Shown here piece by piece: positions 16,764-26,470 of a stretch of 64,000 bases of DNA. Within the stretch, counting starts at the first letter, position 1. Every line of letters starts with the position of its first letter. The notes beneath the pieces were generated by a model. The model had not been told where the DNA came from. It saw nothing but the letters and a program-made list of their open reading frames with translations, and did no database searches. The DNA is from JADCCX01 sp051649305. GTDB taxonomy: Bacteria; Pseudomonadota; Alphaproteobacteria; Rhizobiales; Beijerinckiaceae. The stretch covers positions 1 through 64,000 of the forward strand of contig JBOFGV010000090.1 of NCBI GenBank assembly GCA_051649305.1, written 5' to 3'. Made by a program: the position numbers and the translations under genes.

Positions 16764-16946
16764 CTATTTGTGAACCTTCCAAATCATTGCTCCCACACAA
16801 AATATGAAAACCAAGAGCACGACAAAGCCACCGTCGAATGGCAGAGGTAGGTTCCCAAGATACTTCCCAAGCGCTGCGCCCAAAATAGCCGCTGGTATTG
16901 CCAAAATGGGTTTATTCAGCAGTTTTTTGATTTTCAGCCAGCTCAT
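16764..16946 (-). CDS. Small two-helix membrane protein, unknown
   Basis: 60 residues with a basic start (MSWLKIKKLLNK) and two hydrophobic segments (PILAIPAAILGAALGKYLG and GFVVLLVFIFCVGAMIW), the second followed by KVHK. No family is recognised. It lies 38 bases downstream of lpdA in the same direction, which supports expression. It is one of several small membrane genes inserted in the pyruvate dehydrogenase operon. As a short ORF it remains tentative. Confidence 0.5.
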   Translation of the reverse strand: MSWLKIKKLLNKPILAIPAAILGAALGKYLGNLPLPFDGGFVVLLVFIFCVGAMIWKVHK

Positions 16947-16984
16947 TCAAGAATCCTCAAATGACTCCGCAGCGGAAAAAACCC

Positions 16985-18407
<1,423 letters not shown>

Positions 18408-18424
<17 letters not shown>

Positions 18425-18857
18425 GGAACGTTTCCTTTTTCCCTTCCCTTTGCGGGCCGGATACAGGGTTGGAATTGTTTGCTGACAGGTGTGCAAGGAT
18501 CGTATCCAGCACCACTGTCATTTCGGTCATTACTTCGCGGTTGGAAAAACGCAGGACACGAAAATTCTGTTTCATCACATAAGCATCGCGCTCATCATCA
18601 AGCTGCCGCTTGTGTTCAAGCCCGTGCTGCTCGCCATCAACCTCAACGATTAATCGTGCTGCAAGGCAGCAGAAATCAGCAACGTATGGACCTATCGCGA
18701 ATTGCCTGCGGAAGTGGCTGCCTTCATTGCTCAATCGATAACGCAAATGCCACCAGAGTTTCTTTTCAGGCTCGGTCATGCTCTTGCGAAGCGCCTTCGC
18801 ATTTCGTTTCGCAGCAAGTGTTTCCAGCGCGCGATCTGTTTCCTGTTGCCAAGCCAT
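18408..18857 (-). CDS. DUF559 endonuclease-like protein
   Basis: 149 residues. Members of this Vsr/PD-(D/E)xK-like group carry the pattern seen here: MTEPEKKLWWHLRYR, FRRQFAIGPYVADFCC, LIVEVDGEQH, and RVLRFSNREVM. The putative active site uses the D of VADF, the E-x-D of VEVDG and the downstream basic residues. The role in the cell is not established. It lies between a membrane protein gene and lpdA inside the pyruvate dehydrogenase operon, and directly beside family A repeats. A second copy is at 57223. The ATG at 18857 is the second possible start; TTG 18863 is six bases upstream. Confidence 0.85.
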
Positions 18858-18869
18858 CAGCAAAGGCTC

Positions 18870-19010
18870 CCTTCCCTCCCCCTTGCGGGGAGGGTGGCCC
18901 TTCGCCCTGCGAAGGGTCGGGTGGGGGTGATGGGTGCCTCATACTGAAGCATCCCCACACATTGAAGCACCCACACCCCTACCCCTCCCCGCAAGGGGGA
19001 GGGGAAAGGG
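18870..19010. repeat. Family A repeat, divergent pair, next to DUF559
   Basis: Left arm CCTCCCCCTTGCGGGGAGGG followed by inner stem CCCTTCGC-cctGCGAAGGG and GGGTGGGGG. Right arm ACCCCTCCCCGCAAGGGGGA then GGGG. Between them is an imperfect direct repeat (ACTGAAGCATCC and TTGAAGCACCC). The element ends 31 bases before the stop of the next gene and begins 13 bases upstream of the DUF559 start. Confidence 0.75.
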
Positions 19011-19041
19011 CCCAACGATTGTGCTTGATTGCGCTTCATGC

Positions 19042-19461
19042 TCAAAACCGGAATGACAAAATGGCGTAGAGGCTGACAAGTGCCAGAGCGCCGACTGCAA
19101 AGGCGATGAAGTGGCCATAGGCACGGTTGAAGGCCACAATGCTCTTGTTGCCCTCACCGCCCAGATTGCCGAGTGCAACGGTGGTGCCAAGCAGCGGAAG
19201 CACAAAAGCCGCCATCACAACACCCAGCACAATGCCCAGCACAATGAGGCCGAGCCCCCAAAGCAGGCCTTGAGAAACAAGCGCAGAGACAGCGAGGGTG
19301 ATGACACCAAACAGGCTCGACCAGCCGGAGAGCGCACCCATTAGAGGTGATGCATACATGTTCTCACCGCCGGTTTCCTGAATCGCCACGCGCAGCAACT
19401 GCGAGCGCACGATGAAAAGCGCGAGGCCAGCGGCGATGAGGATGGGCAGGGTGAAGAGCAT
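19042..19461 (-). CDS. Four-helix membrane protein, unknown
   Basis: 139 residues from ATG 19461, which follows a strong GAAGGGGG ribosome site; the frame extends to 19512 without such a site. Four hydrophobic segments are visible: LFTLPILIAAGLALFIV, LFGVITLAVSALVSQGLLWG, LGIVLGVVMAAFVLPLLGTT and FIAFAVGALALVSLYAILSF. No family is recognised. It is co-directional with the pyruvate dehydrogenase genes and lies between pdhC and lpdA. Confidence 0.7.
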   Translation of the reverse strand: MLFTLPILIAAGLALFIVRSQLLRVAIQETGGENMYASPLMGALSGWSSLFGVITLAVSALVSQGLLWGLGLIVLGIVLGVVMAAFVLPLLGTTVALGNLGGEGNKSIVAFNRAYGHFIAFAVGALALVSLYAILSFRF

Positions 19462-19474
19462 TGATCCCCCTTCA

Positions 19475-20053
19475 TTATGATGCTGGGCGCAGTTTCGCCC
19501 GCACCTTTTCAAAAGTCTCGTCGTCTCGTGTCAGCACGAAGGGTGGTGCTGATCGGCCCGCCAAGCCAAAGATATCGCCTTCAGCACTTTCAGTTGTCCG
19601 CGCCAATGATTGCGCTGCACTTGCACACTCCCATTGTGCGCCGCGGCTACCGGTGGCTGGATTGTACGTGTTCGCACCATAACGGTAGCAATATGCTGCA
19701 AGCTCTATTTCCTGCCCCGTTGTATTGTTGCGGATGCGCCGGATCTCAAGTTGCCATTCGCCCTGCAGTATCATGCGATTGCCGGGATACCAGAGGTAGA
19801 TCTTTCCATCAGGTGCCTTGAAAGAAATCTGCGGTCCGTGACTGGAAGACAACGATAAGGTTGTCCTGTTGTGTATTGCAGCGCGCGCCTGATCGCGTGT
19901 GAGCTTTGATGCATCAGCGAGCTGAATGCTTCGTGCAGCAGCATCTGCTTTGGTTTGCGCTTCCGAAGCACGTTGAGTGTAACCTGCCAATGCAAGGCAT
20001 GCAACCACTATGAAAGCCGCACGACGGATGTTAGACCATGATTGAGTGGGCAT
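19475..20053 (-). CDS. Unknown exported or membrane-anchored protein
   Basis: 192 residues. An N-terminal hydrophobic segment (AAFIVVACLALAGYTQRASEA) acts as a signal peptide or anchor; the cysteine is not in a proper lipobox. The middle contains FKAPDGKIYLWYPGNR, GEWQLE and a cysteine pair (CYRYGANTY and WECASAA) that could form a disulfide, which suggests a small periplasmic beta domain. I cannot name the family. It begins 14 bases after the pdhC stop and is followed by another small membrane gene. Confidence 0.65.
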   Translation of the reverse strand: MPTQSWSNIRRAAFIVVACLALAGYTQRASEAQTKADAAARSIQLADASKLTRDQARAAIHNRTTLSLSSSHGPQISFKAPDGKIYLWYPGNRMILQGEWQLEIRRIRNNTTGQEIELAAYCYRYGANTYNPATGSRGAQWECASAAQSLARTTESAEGDIFGLAGRSAPPFVLTRDDETFEKVRAKLRPAS

Positions 20054-20067
20054 GATGTTACCCCTCC

Positions 20068-21384
20068 TCAGACCAGCATCCCCATCGGGTTCTCGATGTA
20101 CTTGCGGAAGGCCGCCAGCACTTCTGCGCCCAGCGCGCCATCCACCGCACGGTGGTCGGTTGACAATGTCACGGACATGACTGTGGCGACAACAACTGCC
20201 CCGCCTTTCACCACAGCGCGCTTTTCGCCTGCACCAACCGCGAGAATAGTCGCATGCGGCGGGTTGACGATGGCGGCGAAGTCCTTGACGCCGAACATGC
20301 CGAGGTTGGAGACAGATGTCGTGCCGCCCTGATATTCCTGCGGCAGCAGTTTGCGGTTTTTGGCGCGCGCAGCCATGTCCTTCACCTCGTTCGAGATGGT
20401 GGACAATGTCTTGTGGCAGGCATCGCGGATGATCGGCGTGATCAGACCGCCGGGGATGGACACCGCCACGCCGACATCCGCATGCTTGTGCTTCAGCATC
20501 GTGTTGTCGGTCCAGGAGGCATTGGCATCAGGAACGGCTTTCAGCGCCATCGCCCATGCCTTGATCACCATGTCATTGACCGAGAGCTTGTAGCTTGGCT
20601 TGCCATCGGTTTGGGGAGCTGCCGCGTTGATCTGCTCGCGCAGGGCCAGCAGCGCATCGAGTTCGCAATCCACCGTCAGGTAGAAATGCGGGATGGTCTG
20701 CTTCGCTTCCGTCAGGCGGCGCGCAATGGTCTTGCGCATGCCATCGTGCGGCACTTCGGCGTAGGAGCCCGGATCGAAGAGCTTCTTGGTCATCTCGTCC
20801 GATGGACCAGACGCCATTGGCGCAGCTGGCCTTGGTGCGGAGGCAGGGGCTGCAGCGGGAGCAGCTTTGGCTGTTCCGCCAGCCATGGCGGCTTTGACGT
20901 CAGCTTCAACAATACGGCCATGCGGCCCTGTGCCTGCAACCTTGGAAAGATCGACGTTGTTCTGCTGCGCGATGCGCTTGGCAAGAGGTGACGCCACGAT
21001 GCGGGAGCCATCGCCGGCAGCAACCGCTGGGGCGCTTGCGACAGCCTGCTGGGCAGGAGCGGCAGCCGCCACAGGTGTTGGGCTTGGAGCAGTCGCCGCT
21101 GGCGCAGCTCCACCGCCCGCCGCCACCTTGGCGACATCCTCGCCCTCGGCTGCAATCACTGCGATCAGCTGGTTCACAGGCACATCGGCGGTGCCCGCAG
21201 CCACAACGATCTTGGCGAGAATGCCATCATCGATGGATTCCACCTCCATCGTCGCCTTGTCGGTCTCGATCTCGGCCAGCACATCGCCGGACTTGATCAC
21301 GTCGCCTTCCTTTTTTAGCCATTTGGCAAGGTTGCCCTTTTCCATTGTGGGCGAAAGAGCTGGCATCAGGATGTTGGTGGGCAT
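20068..21384 (-). CDS. pdhC: Pyruvate dehydrogenase E2, dihydrolipoyl acetyltransferase
   Basis: 438 residues. It transfers acetyl groups from lipoate to CoA and forms the core of the complex. One lipoyl domain (1-80) carries the lipoylation lysine in ETDKATMEVES. An Ala/Pro linker follows, then a peripheral subunit-binding domain (SPLAKRIAQQNNVDLSKVAG, about 133-165), a second linker, and the catalytic domain with the active-site STDHRAVDGA near the end. Three alanine-rich linkers are normal for E2. It is separated from pdhB by three unrelated genes. Confidence 0.95.
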   Translation of the reverse strand: MPTNILMPALSPTMEKGNLAKWLKKEGDVIKSGDVLAEIETDKATMEVESIDDGILAKIVVAAGTADVPVNQLIAVIAAEGEDVAKVAAGGGAAPAATAPSPTPVAAAAPAQQAVASAPAVAAGDGSRIVASPLAKRIAQQNNVDLSKVAGTGPHGRIVEADVKAAMAGGTAKAAPAAAPASAPRPAAPMASGPSDEMTKKLFDPGSYAEVPHDGMRKTIARRLTEAKQTIPHFYLTVDCELDALLALREQINAAAPQTDGKPSYKLSVNDMVIKAWAMALKAVPDANASWTDNTMLKHKHADVGVAVSIPGGLITPIIRDACHKTLSTISNEVKDMAARAKNRKLLPQEYQGGTTSVSNLGMFGVKDFAAIVNPPHATILAVGAGEKRAVVKGGAVVVATVMSVTLSTDHRAVDGALGAEVLAAFRKYIENPMGMLV

Positions 21385-21396
21385 GTCAGGCGTCCC

Positions 21397-21984
21397 TCAA
21401 GAAGTCTTGCCGGTCTTGGCCGGTCTGGATGGGAAAAGAAGATCGATTGGAAAGGATGTCGCGTCAAATGGCGGAAAGTTGATATCGCCTTCGCCGGTCA
21501 AGCCGCCGATGCGCATCCATTTGCCGGCTACAAGTTGGTAGACATCAAGGAAGCGCGTCAGCGGGTCCAGCAGCCAGTAGTAGGCCACACCGTGCTCTGC
21601 ATAAATCTGCATCTTTGCGCCACGATCCAGCCGCGCAGTGGACGGCGAGAGGATCTCACAAATCCAGTCTGGCACAACAGTGATACTGGCGTCACCACTT
21701 AGATCAGGCGCGCGCTCAATGCGCCATGCTGCAAGGTCCGGCACAAGAATATGCGGCCCAAGGTGAAGCTGTGGCTCGTCAACGAAAACCCAGCCACCGG
21801 GACCGCCATTCCCTAGATCATAGGGACCACCAAGCACCATGCCCATGCGTGTCGAAGCACGGACATGGCGTCCAACCGGCCGTGGATGTGTCTCCAGCAC
21901 ACCATGGATGATCTCCGCCACCAGATGGGGCGGGACCTTCTCAAGGTCGGCGTAGGTCGCCGGGGTGGGGACGGGTTTGGTCAT
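21397..21984 (-). CDS. Uma2 family endonuclease-like protein (DUF820)
   Basis: 195 residues. The Uma2 fold is a PD-(D/E)xK nuclease type. Family words are visible: TYADLEKVPPHLVAEIIHGV at the N-terminus, HILVPDLAAWR, VVPDWICEILSPST, and the YAEHGVAYYWLLDP segment. The putative catalytic residues are the Asp of VPDLAAW, the Glu of CEILSPST and the Lys of GAKMQIYAE. The cellular role of these proteins is not known, though they are abundant in cyanobacteria. It lies 12 bases upstream of pdhC and may be translated with it. Confidence 0.85.
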   Translation of the reverse strand: MTKPVPTPATYADLEKVPPHLVAEIIHGVLETHPRPVGRHVRASTRMGMVLGGPYDLGNGGPGGWVFVDEPQLHLGPHILVPDLAAWRIERAPDLSGDASITVVPDWICEILSPSTARLDRGAKMQIYAEHGVAYYWLLDPLTRFLDVYQLVAGKWMRIGGLTGEGDINFPPFDATSFPIDLLFPSRPAKTGKTS

Positions 21985-21991
21985 GATGCTA

Positions 21992-22489
21992 CTAGCCGTC
22001 CACGCGTTGCGGCTGAGAGGATGGTGTCGCGTTTATTGTAGGCTTACGCGACCAAATGAGAAAAATTGCTGCAATGAAAATAAACGCGAATGTAAGATAG
22101 TGAAAAGTTGTTTTACGCGAGAAAATCGCATCACTCACACCCATGTGGTGTTTTGAATATGAAGCCGAGATCGTCTCAAGTTCTTTGGTTTGAACATAAT
22201 TCCAGAATGGCAATCGCATTGCACCGTTAATCTGATGTGTTCGTGCCTCGTCCAAAAGATTTTCCAGCCTGCGGCACTCCTGCCGCATGCCGTCTGGCAG
22301 ATCTCTTGGGCGACAGGTTTCAGTGAGGTCACGTCGCGTATCAGCGATTATCTGCGCCTTTTTCTTTGCAATATCGGAAAAGAAAGGAGGTGCATCGGCG
22401 TGCGAGAGCAGAAGAAATTGAGACAGCATCACAAAGACAAAACCTACCGTTCTGGCCTTTCTGCTCTTGTCCAAGTCGCTCCAGGCCAT
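21992..22489 (-). CDS. Two-helix membrane protein, cargo gene 2
   Basis: 165 residues from ATG 22489, whose first base overlaps the upstream stop (TGATG), a typical coupling signal. The layout is an N-terminal membrane helix (VGFVFVMLSQFLLLSHA), a helical region of about 90 residues with two cysteines (TETCRP and RQECRR), the words MRLPFWN, and a C-terminal helix (LTFAFIFIAAIFLIW). The gene before it has the same layout, including two spaced cysteines and IRLVEWN, so the two may be diverged tandem copies. No known family is recognised. Confidence 0.65.
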   Translation of the reverse strand: MAWSDLDKSRKARTVGFVFVMLSQFLLLSHADAPPFFSDIAKKKAQIIADTRRDLTETCRPRDLPDGMRQECRRLENLLDEARTHQINGAMRLPFWNYVQTKELETISASYSKHHMGVSDAIFSRKTTFHYLTFAFIFIAAIFLIWSRKPTINATPSSQPQRVDG

Positions 22490-23019
22490 CACAGTTTTCC
22501 ACCCGTTTGGTCTGCATTTGCCCTTTGGCTCCTGCCTGACAACCAAGAGTAAACGAGATATGCGAGCAATGACACAACGAGTGCCGCACCACAGAAGGTG
22601 TAGTAGAATTTCGATCTCTCAGCGATCTTTGCATTAATGCGATTGGCCTCACCATTGTAATGCAAACGGTCCGGAGCGAGCTCCTTCCCTATCGTGCTGT
22701 TCCATTCAACCAAGCGAATGTAAGGCTCATGAGACACAGCACGGGTTGAAGCAACAATATGCCGTCCGATTTCGCAGGCAGAAAGCAGCTCTACGGAAGG
22801 AACGCCGGACTGTCCGGCGCATGAGAATTTCAAACGCGCTTCCAGATTTTCCACCAGTTTCACCTTCTCCCGGCTGAGTGAATTGGCAAAAATCATCGAA
22901 TTGGGAGAAACGTACGAAAAATAGACAAAAGAGCCAAGTGAAACCACGGCAACATATCTGAACAGCCTTGCGCTGGCTGTTATTGCCGGACCTGCATCAA
23001 TGTGACTTTGCGCAATCAC
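22489..23019 (-). CDS. Two-helix membrane protein, cargo gene 1
   Basis: 176 residues, beginning seven bases after the pdhB stop. A membrane helix near the N-terminus (LFRYVAVVSLGSFVYFSYV) is followed by a charged helical domain with cysteines in KFSCAGQ and LSACEIG, the words IRLVEWN, and a C-terminal helix (FCGAALVVSLLAYLVYSWL). The hydrophilic domain should be periplasmic with both ends in the cytoplasm. It is coupled to the next gene by TGATG. Family unknown. Confidence 0.65.
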   Translation of the reverse strand: MIAQSHIDAGPAITASARLFRYVAVVSLGSFVYFSYVSPNSMIFANSLSREKVKLVENLEARLKFSCAGQSGVPSVELLSACEIGRHIVASTRAVSHEPYIRLVEWNSTIGKELAPDRLHYNGEANRINAKIAERSKFYYTFCGAALVVSLLAYLVYSWLSGRSQRANADQTGGKL

Positions 23020-23026
23020 GCTCTCC

Positions 23027-24391
23027 TCACCGATACATCACGGCTTTTGCCGCCGCGACAACCTCGCCAACGTTTGGCAGCGCCAGTTTCTCAAGGTTGG
23101 CAGCATAAGGCATCGGCACGTCCTTGCCGGTGATGCGGATGACCGGCGCATCGAGATAATCGAACGCCTGCTCCATGATCTTCATGCCGATTTCAGCCGT
23201 CACGCCAGACTGCGGGAAGCCTTCTTCCACGGCCACGCAGCGGTTGGTCTTCATGACTGACGCAACAACAGTCTCGATATCCATGGGGCGAATGGTTCTG
23301 AGATCGATGACCTCTGCATCAATGCCTTCTGCCGCCAGAATATCCGCTGCCTTGCGGGAATAGGTCATGCCAATGCCGTAGGAGACGATGGTCACATCCT
23401 TGCCGATGCGGTCAACGCGCGCCTTGCCGATAGGGAGCACATGGTCGCCCTTGGGTACCTGGAAGGACTGGCCGTAGAGGATCTCATTCTCAAGGAAGAT
23501 GATCGGGTTTTGATCGCGGATCGAGGCCTTGAGCAGGCCCTTGGCGTCGGCAGCTGTGAACGGCATGACGACCTTGAGGCCCGGCACGTTGGAATACCAG
23601 GCGGCGTAATCGTGGCTGTGCTGTGCGCCGACGCGGGCCGCAGCACCGTTGGGGCCACGGAAGACGATGGGGCAACCGAGCTGGCCGCCGGACATATAGA
23701 GCGTCTTGGCGGCAGAGTTGATGATGTGGTCAATCGCCTGCATGGCGAAGTTGAAGGTCATGAACTCGACGATGGGCTTGAGGCCACTCATGGCTGCGCC
23801 AACGCCAATGCCAGCAAAACCATGCTCGGTGATCGGCGTGTCAATCACGCGGCGCGCTCCGAACTCCGCGAGCAGGCCCTGCGTGATCTTGTAGGCGCCC
23901 TGATATTCCGCCACTTCCTCGCCCATGATGAAGACATTGTCATCGGCGCGCATTTCCTCGGCCATGGCTTCACGCAGCGCTTCACGCACCGTCATCGTTA
24001 CCATCTCGACGCCAGCGGGATATTCAGCGGAAGCGTCATAGGCCGCAATAACGTGAGCAGGAGGAGCCGTCTTTGGAGCAGCAGCAACAGTCGGCTCAGC
24101 CGCAACCGTGGCAGCGGGAGCAGCCGCAGGCGCGTCGCTGACGGTCTCACCTTCCTGCGCAATTACGGCAATGCGCGTATTGACCAGCACATTGTCTGTG
24201 CCGCCCGGAATCAGGATTTTGGCGAGAATGCCATCATCGATGGATTCCACTTCCATTGTCGCCTTGTCGGTCTCGATCTCGGCCAGAACATCACCGGATT
24301 TGACCTTGTCGCCCTCGTTCTTGAGCCACTTTGCAAGCTTGCCCTGCTCCATGGTGGGAGAGAGCGCAGGCATCAAAACATCTACAGCCAT
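23027..24391 (-). CDS. pdhB: Pyruvate dehydrogenase E1 subunit beta with lipoyl domain
   Basis: 454 residues. The first 80 form a lipoyl domain (ALSPTMEQGKLAKWLKNEGD and ETDKATMEVES), joined by an Ala/Pro linker to a transketolase-like E1-beta (about 125-454) with FIMGEEVAEYQGAYKITQGL and DTPITEHGFAGIGVGAA. The N-terminal lipoyl domain on E1-beta is characteristic of alphaproteobacteria. With PdhA it decarboxylates pyruvate and passes the acetyl group to lipoate. It is 42 bases downstream of pdhA. Confidence 0.95.
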   Translation of the reverse strand: MAVDVLMPALSPTMEQGKLAKWLKNEGDKVKSGDVLAEIETDKATMEVESIDDGILAKILIPGGTDNVLVNTRIAVIAQEGETVSDAPAAAPAATVAAEPTVAAAPKTAPPAHVIAAYDASAEYPAGVEMVTMTVREALREAMAEEMRADDNVFIMGEEVAEYQGAYKITQGLLAEFGARRVIDTPITEHGFAGIGVGAAMSGLKPIVEFMTFNFAMQAIDHIINSAAKTLYMSGGQLGCPIVFRGPNGAAARVGAQHSHDYAAWYSNVPGLKVVMPFTAADAKGLLKASIRDQNPIIFLENEILYGQSFQVPKGDHVLPIGKARVDRIGKDVTIVSYGIGMTYSRKAADILAAEGIDAEVIDLRTIRPMDIETVVASVMKTNRCVAVEEGFPQSGVTAEIGMKIMEQAFDYLDAPVIRITGKDVPMPYAANLEKLALPNVGEVVAAAKAVMYR

Positions 24392-24433
24392 CGTATTTTA
24401 TCCTGAAACCAGAGGTCTTTGAACCTGAATGTT

Positions 24434-25510
24434 TTACTTGAGAATGTCGGTGTAAAGCTCTGATGCATCAGGCTCTGGATCAGTCGTGGCAAAGTCAGCA
24501 GACTCGTTGACGATGGCGCGGATTTCAGAGTCGATCTTCTTCAGATCATCCTCGGTCGCCCACTTGTTCTCGATCAGACGGTCGCGCACGCTCTCAATCG
24601 GATCGTGGTCCGAGCGCATCTTGTCCACTTCGTCCTTGGAGCGATACTTCGCAGGATCGGACATCGAGTGACCACGGTAACGGTAGGTCTGCATCTCGAG
24701 GATGTAGGGCCCCTCGCCGGTGCGGGCATGCTCGATGGCGCGGCGACCAGCCTCGCGCACAGCATGCACGTCCATGCCATCCACCTGCTCGCCGGGAATG
24801 TTGAAGGAGATACCACGGCGGGAGAAATCGGTCTGTGCAGAGGCACGGCTGACGGCTGTACCCATGGCGTAGCGGTTGTTCTCGATGATGAAGACAACCG
24901 GCAGCTTCCACAGCTCGGCCATGTTGAAGCTTTCGTAGACCTGTCCCTGGTTGGCAGCGCCATCACCAAAGTAGGCCATCGAAACGGTGCCATCGTTGCG
25001 ATACTTGTTGGCGAAGGCGAGGCCAGCGCCCAAAGCCACCTGTGCACCCACAATGCCGTGGCCACCGTAGAAGTTCTTCTCTTTCGAGAACATGTGCATG
25101 GAGCCGCCCTTGCCCTTGGAGAGGCCGCCGCGACGTCCGGTCAATTCTGCCATAACGCCCTTGGGGTCCATGCCGCAGGCGAGCATATGGCCGTGGTCAC
25201 GGTATCCGGTGATCACCTGATCGCCCGGAAGAGCCGCCATCTGCATGCCGACAACCACTGCTTCCTGACCAATGTAGAGATGGCAGAAGCCGCCAATCAG
25301 GCCCATGCCATAGAGCTGTCCGGACTTTTCCTCGAAGCGGCGGATGGCCAGCATCTCGCGATAGGCATGCAATTCATCTTCCCGTGAAAAAGCCGCTGGC
25401 ACATTGGCAGCGGCTCGGGGAGAATCAGATTTTGAGGATGCCTTCGCCACCGCTTTCGCGACAGCAGCGTTGGAGGCTTTACCTGTAGTTTGCAGAGCGG
25501 CAGTGGCCAT
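24434..25510 (-). CDS. pdhA: Pyruvate dehydrogenase E1 subunit alpha
   Basis: 358 residues. The thiamine diphosphate motif is GDGAANQGQVYESFNMAELW, with the phosphorylation-loop equivalent YRYRGHSMSDPAKYRSKDEV. GFCHLYIGQEAVVVGMQ near residue 75 is the family N-terminal word. The first 35 residues are Ala/Lys-rich and poorly conserved. It is the first gene of the pyruvate dehydrogenase operon. About 190 bases separate it from ftsB, and that gap contains direct repeats that could be a regulator site. Confidence 0.95.
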   Translation of the reverse strand: MATAALQTTGKASNAAVAKAVAKASSKSDSPRAAANVPAAFSREDELHAYREMLAIRRFEEKSGQLYGMGLIGGFCHLYIGQEAVVVGMQMAALPGDQVITGYRDHGHMLACGMDPKGVMAELTGRRGGLSKGKGGSMHMFSKEKNFYGGHGIVGAQVALGAGLAFANKYRNDGTVSMAYFGDGAANQGQVYESFNMAELWKLPVVFIIENNRYAMGTAVSRASAQTDFSRRGISFNIPGEQVDGMDVHAVREAGRRAIEHARTGEGPYILEMQTYRYRGHSMSDPAKYRSKDEVDKMRSDHDPIESVRDRLIENKWATEDDLKKIDSEIRAIVNESADFATTDPEPDASELYTDILK

Positions 25511-25619
25511 GGCGCATCCCTAAAACAATTAGACTTATGTATTGGAAGCTACAATAGCGCCGAAGGTCTGCTTGACCAGTAGCGGCAATGCGGGAGCATC
25601 ATGCATTTTTCGCATAGGT

Positions 25620-25650
25620 GCACCGCAACATATGCGTTTGCAGCGCAACA
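25620..25650. promoter_or_regulatory. Direct repeat upstream of pdhA
   Basis: GCACCGCAACA (25620-25630) and GCAGCGCAACA (25640-25650) differ at one base and repeat with a period of 20 bases, about two helical turns. They lie 110-140 bases upstream of the pdhA ATG on the far side of the gap from the gene. Such spacing is typical of a dimeric regulator. Which protein binds is unknown. Confidence 0.4.
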
Positions 25651-25703
25651 AAATACAAAATGCTATCGTTCAATGATTTAAATGAGTGCGCTGAAAATGT
25701 TGT

Positions 25704-26015
25704 TTAGGGGAGAATGACAACAACGTCGTTTCTATGCGCTGTGTTCAGCAAGGCGCGCGCGCGTTCTTCCAGCAGATCCCGGTCAAGATTGTCTGCCCGC
25801 AGCAGATTCACACGGCGTTCCCACTCTGCACGCTCAAGCTTGACCTTGCGGGTTTCATCTTCAAGCTCGTAGATCTTGACCTTGTATCCAGCCTTGGCAT
25901 GCAGGCCGCGCTCACCGTGATGGGCATGATAGGCGAAATAGCCGACAGCTGCCCCTGAGAGGGCATAGAACCCCAAGGCAAGGATGACATTCTGGAATCG
26001 CCGACGCGTAACCAT
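25704..26015 (-). CDS. ftsB: FtsB/DivIC family septum formation protein
   Basis: 103 residues. One N-terminal membrane helix (VILALGFYALSGAAVGYFAY) precedes a coiled coil of about 35 residues (KVKIYELEDETRKVKLERAE) and a short C-terminal segment with DLLEERARALLNTAHRNDVVV, which fits FtsB. FtsB bridges FtsQ and FtsL in the divisome. In Hyphomicrobiales it usually stands just before pdhA, as here. Confidence 0.88.
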   Translation of the reverse strand: MVTRRRFQNVILALGFYALSGAAVGYFAYHAHHGERGLHAKAGYKVKIYELEDETRKVKLERAEWERRVNLLRADNLDRDLLEERARALLNTAHRNDVVVILP

Positions 26016-26079
26016 GCAAGAGACTCAACACGAGCACAGTAAAGGCGAGATTAATGGCGAAGCTGGATTCAGCGAATAA

Positions 26080-26469
26080 CTACGCGACAGCGACCAAAGC
26101 CGCCGCAACCCGGCGCTTTTCAGCCAGCAGCACATTGTAGGTGCTGGCAGCGGAAGGCGTTGTCATGACATCGACGCTGATGTCGGCATCCCGGAAGCGC
26201 CAGCGCAATTCCTGCGGCATCGGGAGCGGCATGCCCCCTGCCCCAATCAACAGGATATCGATACTGTCCTTTTGCGCAAAGACAGCTTCATAAAGCGCCT
26301 CCGTATGGGCAAAGGGTGTCGGTGCCTGCCAGATGTGGATTCCATCCGGAAGTATCATGATAGAGCCCTTGTGGCTCATCTCACCGAAACGAAACCCGCC
26401 ACCACCGAAACCAGCTATTGCGTGCTGGCCCGGCAGGAAACCATCATAGAGCCGGGGCGTATCGGCCAT
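26080..26469 (-). CDS. Mth938-like (DUF498) domain protein
   Basis: 129 residues from ATG 26469. The start is one base after the secF stop (TGAGATG), so the genes are coupled. The domain words GFGGGGFRFGEMSHKGSIMI, LPDGIHIWQ, DILLIGAGG and SAASTYNVLLAEKRRVAAAL match the Mth938 fold also found in human NDUFAF3 and AAMDC. The function in bacteria is unsettled. Its place after secDF is common in alphaproteobacteria. Confidence 0.88.
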   Translation of the reverse strand: MADTPRLYDGFLPGQHAIAGFGGGGFRFGEMSHKGSIMILPDGIHIWQAPTPFAHTEALYEAVFAQKDSIDILLIGAGGMPLPMPQELRWRFRDADISVDVMTTPSAASTYNVLLAEKRRVAAALVAVA

Positions 26470-26470
26470 C

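Noticed and set aside
23441..24406. 321-residue frame on the plus strand opposite pdhB
   Set aside because: Shadow of pdhB; composition rich in Arg/Gly/His and no domain.
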